A DNA stretch of 64,000 nucleotides from Heterocephalus glaber (taxonomy: Eukaryota > Chordata > Mammalia > Rodentia > Bathyergidae), in the NCBI RefSeq assembly GCF_000247695.1, contig NW_004624867.1:170136-234135 (forward strand). Direction: 5' to 3'. The notes under the pieces are model-generated. The model ran no database searches. It was given only the letters and a program-made list of their open reading frames with translations, and had not been told where the DNA came from. The position numbers were made by a program, and so were the translations under genes. Shown piece by piece: positions 62,446-64,000 of this stretch. Numbering within the stretch: position 1 is the first letter of the stretch; every line of letters starts with the position of its first letter.

Positions 62446-63596
62446 GAGACAAAGCTACTACATAGGCATTAGCAGTCAGGTAAATTACCATCAATACCAT
62501 GGTGGGGGAAGAAGTGACATGGGAGAATATGTAGAAATGACAAAATGAAGCCAGACCCAAAATGACAACATGAATCAAAGATAGTCAAAGAACACAACTT
62601 TACCTCAAAGAACACAGACTTAAAATATGATGACCAAGGAAAACAACAGAAGATTCTTGTATAACTTAACATGATTCATAATTCACCCCAATACAATGCT
62701 ACCCCCATCTGGGAATTGCTACTAGGGAAGGTGTTTATAAAATTGTGATAGGAGAACAAAAAATTACAGGTCTACAACTTCTATGGCCAATAATACATCT
62801 CATCAGAATTCTTATACCATATGGCAAAGAAAGTATGGGAAAATATGTAAGGAACTTGTTAAATAAAGGAAAACGAACTCTTAAATGTAGAAACAAAGAT
62901 CCCTTTGAGCAGAACTGTGCTGACACTGGTCTCTGTTCTTCTATTCCCAGATAATTATTACCTTGGAGAAATTCAGGCAGCAATACTTACCTGCAAATGC
63001 TACTATTACTTAGTAATAAAAGTTCTGTTTTTCAAATTTCTATTCAATTTCTACTTTATTAGGCACTTCCCATCAACTAAAGACAAATATCTTTATCTTT
63101 TTGTCATGCATGATACTGATAAGACTTCTCACTTAAAAATAATTAATGTTTCCTTATTAAGATTGAACAATTTCCAAGTGAATCCTAGGCACTCACTAGT
63201 CCTGAATTTGAATTTGTTTATTCAATATATATTCATAAATTTCACTATCATATAGAAGCTACTGTGAAACTAAAATTCAAGTACTGCTGTCATTTCATAT
63301 ATGGATATTAATCTCCTTAGTTTTGTATAGATACTGGCAATAGGTAACACAGGAAACACGAAAGGACTGCTTTTCAATGTTTTAAAATGCAAAATCCTTA
63401 GACATAAACTAAAATTAATTTATTTCACTAAAAAATGATTATACACAGAAAAATAAAGCTTCAGAATTGTCTGGAGATTTACAGTACAGTATATGAGCTC
63501 TCTATCACTACAACAACCCAAATGTAGCAAACTATCATCATTATCACCAAAAGGAAAAAAAAAAAGATACCAAAGAATAGAATTAAAATTAAAAAG

Positions 63597-64000
63597 ACAG
63601 AGTCCACACTCCTAGGGCAGAGAAGGTGAGCCAACCCGAGTGCCCAGGAAGAGGCTCCCCCGCTACCATTCCACGCTCCTAGGGCAGAGAAGGTGGGCTG
63701 TGCAGGCACGAGAAGCACCCGTCCCACACACCCCACCCCATGGAAATGAGAAGACACGGAAACAAGCCTCAAAAACAGACTTCTAGATCACCTACAGCAA
63801 GCTCAAAGAGAAACGAGATAGAACAATCCGATATTCAACCACCTGGACTCCCTGAACTGGCAACAAAAGAGGATCTGGGGAAAATGAAATCAGAAATAAT
63901 TTCTCCACAATAGCATCCAAAAAACTGAAATACCTAAGAATCATCCTAATGAAAGAAATCAAAGACCTCTTCTCTGAAAACTATGGCACTCTGAAAAGAG
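63597..64000 (+). mobile_element. L1 5' end with ORF1 start fused to a late ORF2 segment
   Basis: A GC-rich 5' UTR (about 63597-63739) carries two copies of a CTCCTAGGGCAGAGAAGG block 66 bp apart, like rodent L1 monomers. ATG 63740 (or 63746) opens an L1 ORF1-like N-terminus ending in PPGLPELATKEDLGKMKSEI. The frame then ends at 63911. From about 63898 the sequence is ORF2 (IASKKLKY...EIKDLFSENYGTL), some 3 kb further along a normal L1. The element continues past 64000. Confidence 0.82.
63740..63913 (+). pseudogene. L1 ORF1 N-terminal fragment (57 codons)
   Basis: The frame MEMRRHGNKPQKQTSRSPT onward is open for 57 codons. It has the basic, Ser-rich start and the LPELATKEDL motif of L1 ORF1p, an RNA-binding chaperone that coats L1 RNA. 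The coiled coil, RRM and C-terminal domains are missing because the sequence jumps into ORF2, where a TAG ends the frame. Confidence 0.75.

Overview
The window is mammalian and almost certainly rodent. It carries B1 (7SL-derived) SINEs with the internal ~29-bp duplication, a B1/ID dimer, about 21 copies of an ID-like tRNA-derived SINE, several L1 copies, and the usual old mammalian repeats (L2, MIR, MER20, MaLR LTRs). Together these fit a non-murid rodent; a Castorimorpha-type genome (beaver, gopher, kangaroo rat) is my guess. The genus cannot be fixed from the sequence alone.

I find one host-gene exon. A 60-bp minus-strand exon at 27688-27747 encodes the CaM kinase II N-lobe segment beginning [15 protein letters not shown], with a proper acceptor and donor. 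Its codons best fit CAMK2D. The gene therefore reads right to left. Everything left of 27687 is the downstream intron and everything right of 27748 is the upstream intron. No other CAMK2 exon was found.

Layout: 1-3695 is a decayed sense L1 (ORF2 to poly-A) carrying an inserted 3'-truncated U4 snRNA copy. 3.7-27.6 kb is intron with LTR relics, MER20, L2/MIR, B1 and ID-like SINEs, a long GA tract and a nested LTR cluster. 28.97-31.78 kb is a 5'-inverted (twin-primed) L1. 32336-34225 is a processed RSRC2 pseudogene with 20-bp perfect target-site duplications. 34.8-63.5 kb is AT-rich intron with a 207-bp Tigger-like MITE, LTRs, an L1 3' tail, ID-like SINEs and a striking perfect-arm inverted repeat at 52.1 kb. 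From about 63.6 kb a new L1 starts (5' UTR and ORF1 start), and its ORF1 is joined directly to a late part of ORF2.

No intact protein-coding gene of mobile or foreign origin is present, and I found no new multi-gene system. Apart from the kinase exon, the window mainly records retrotransposition: L1 machinery copying L1, SINEs, U4 RNA and RSRC2 mRNA, with many target-site duplications (TSDs) still readable.
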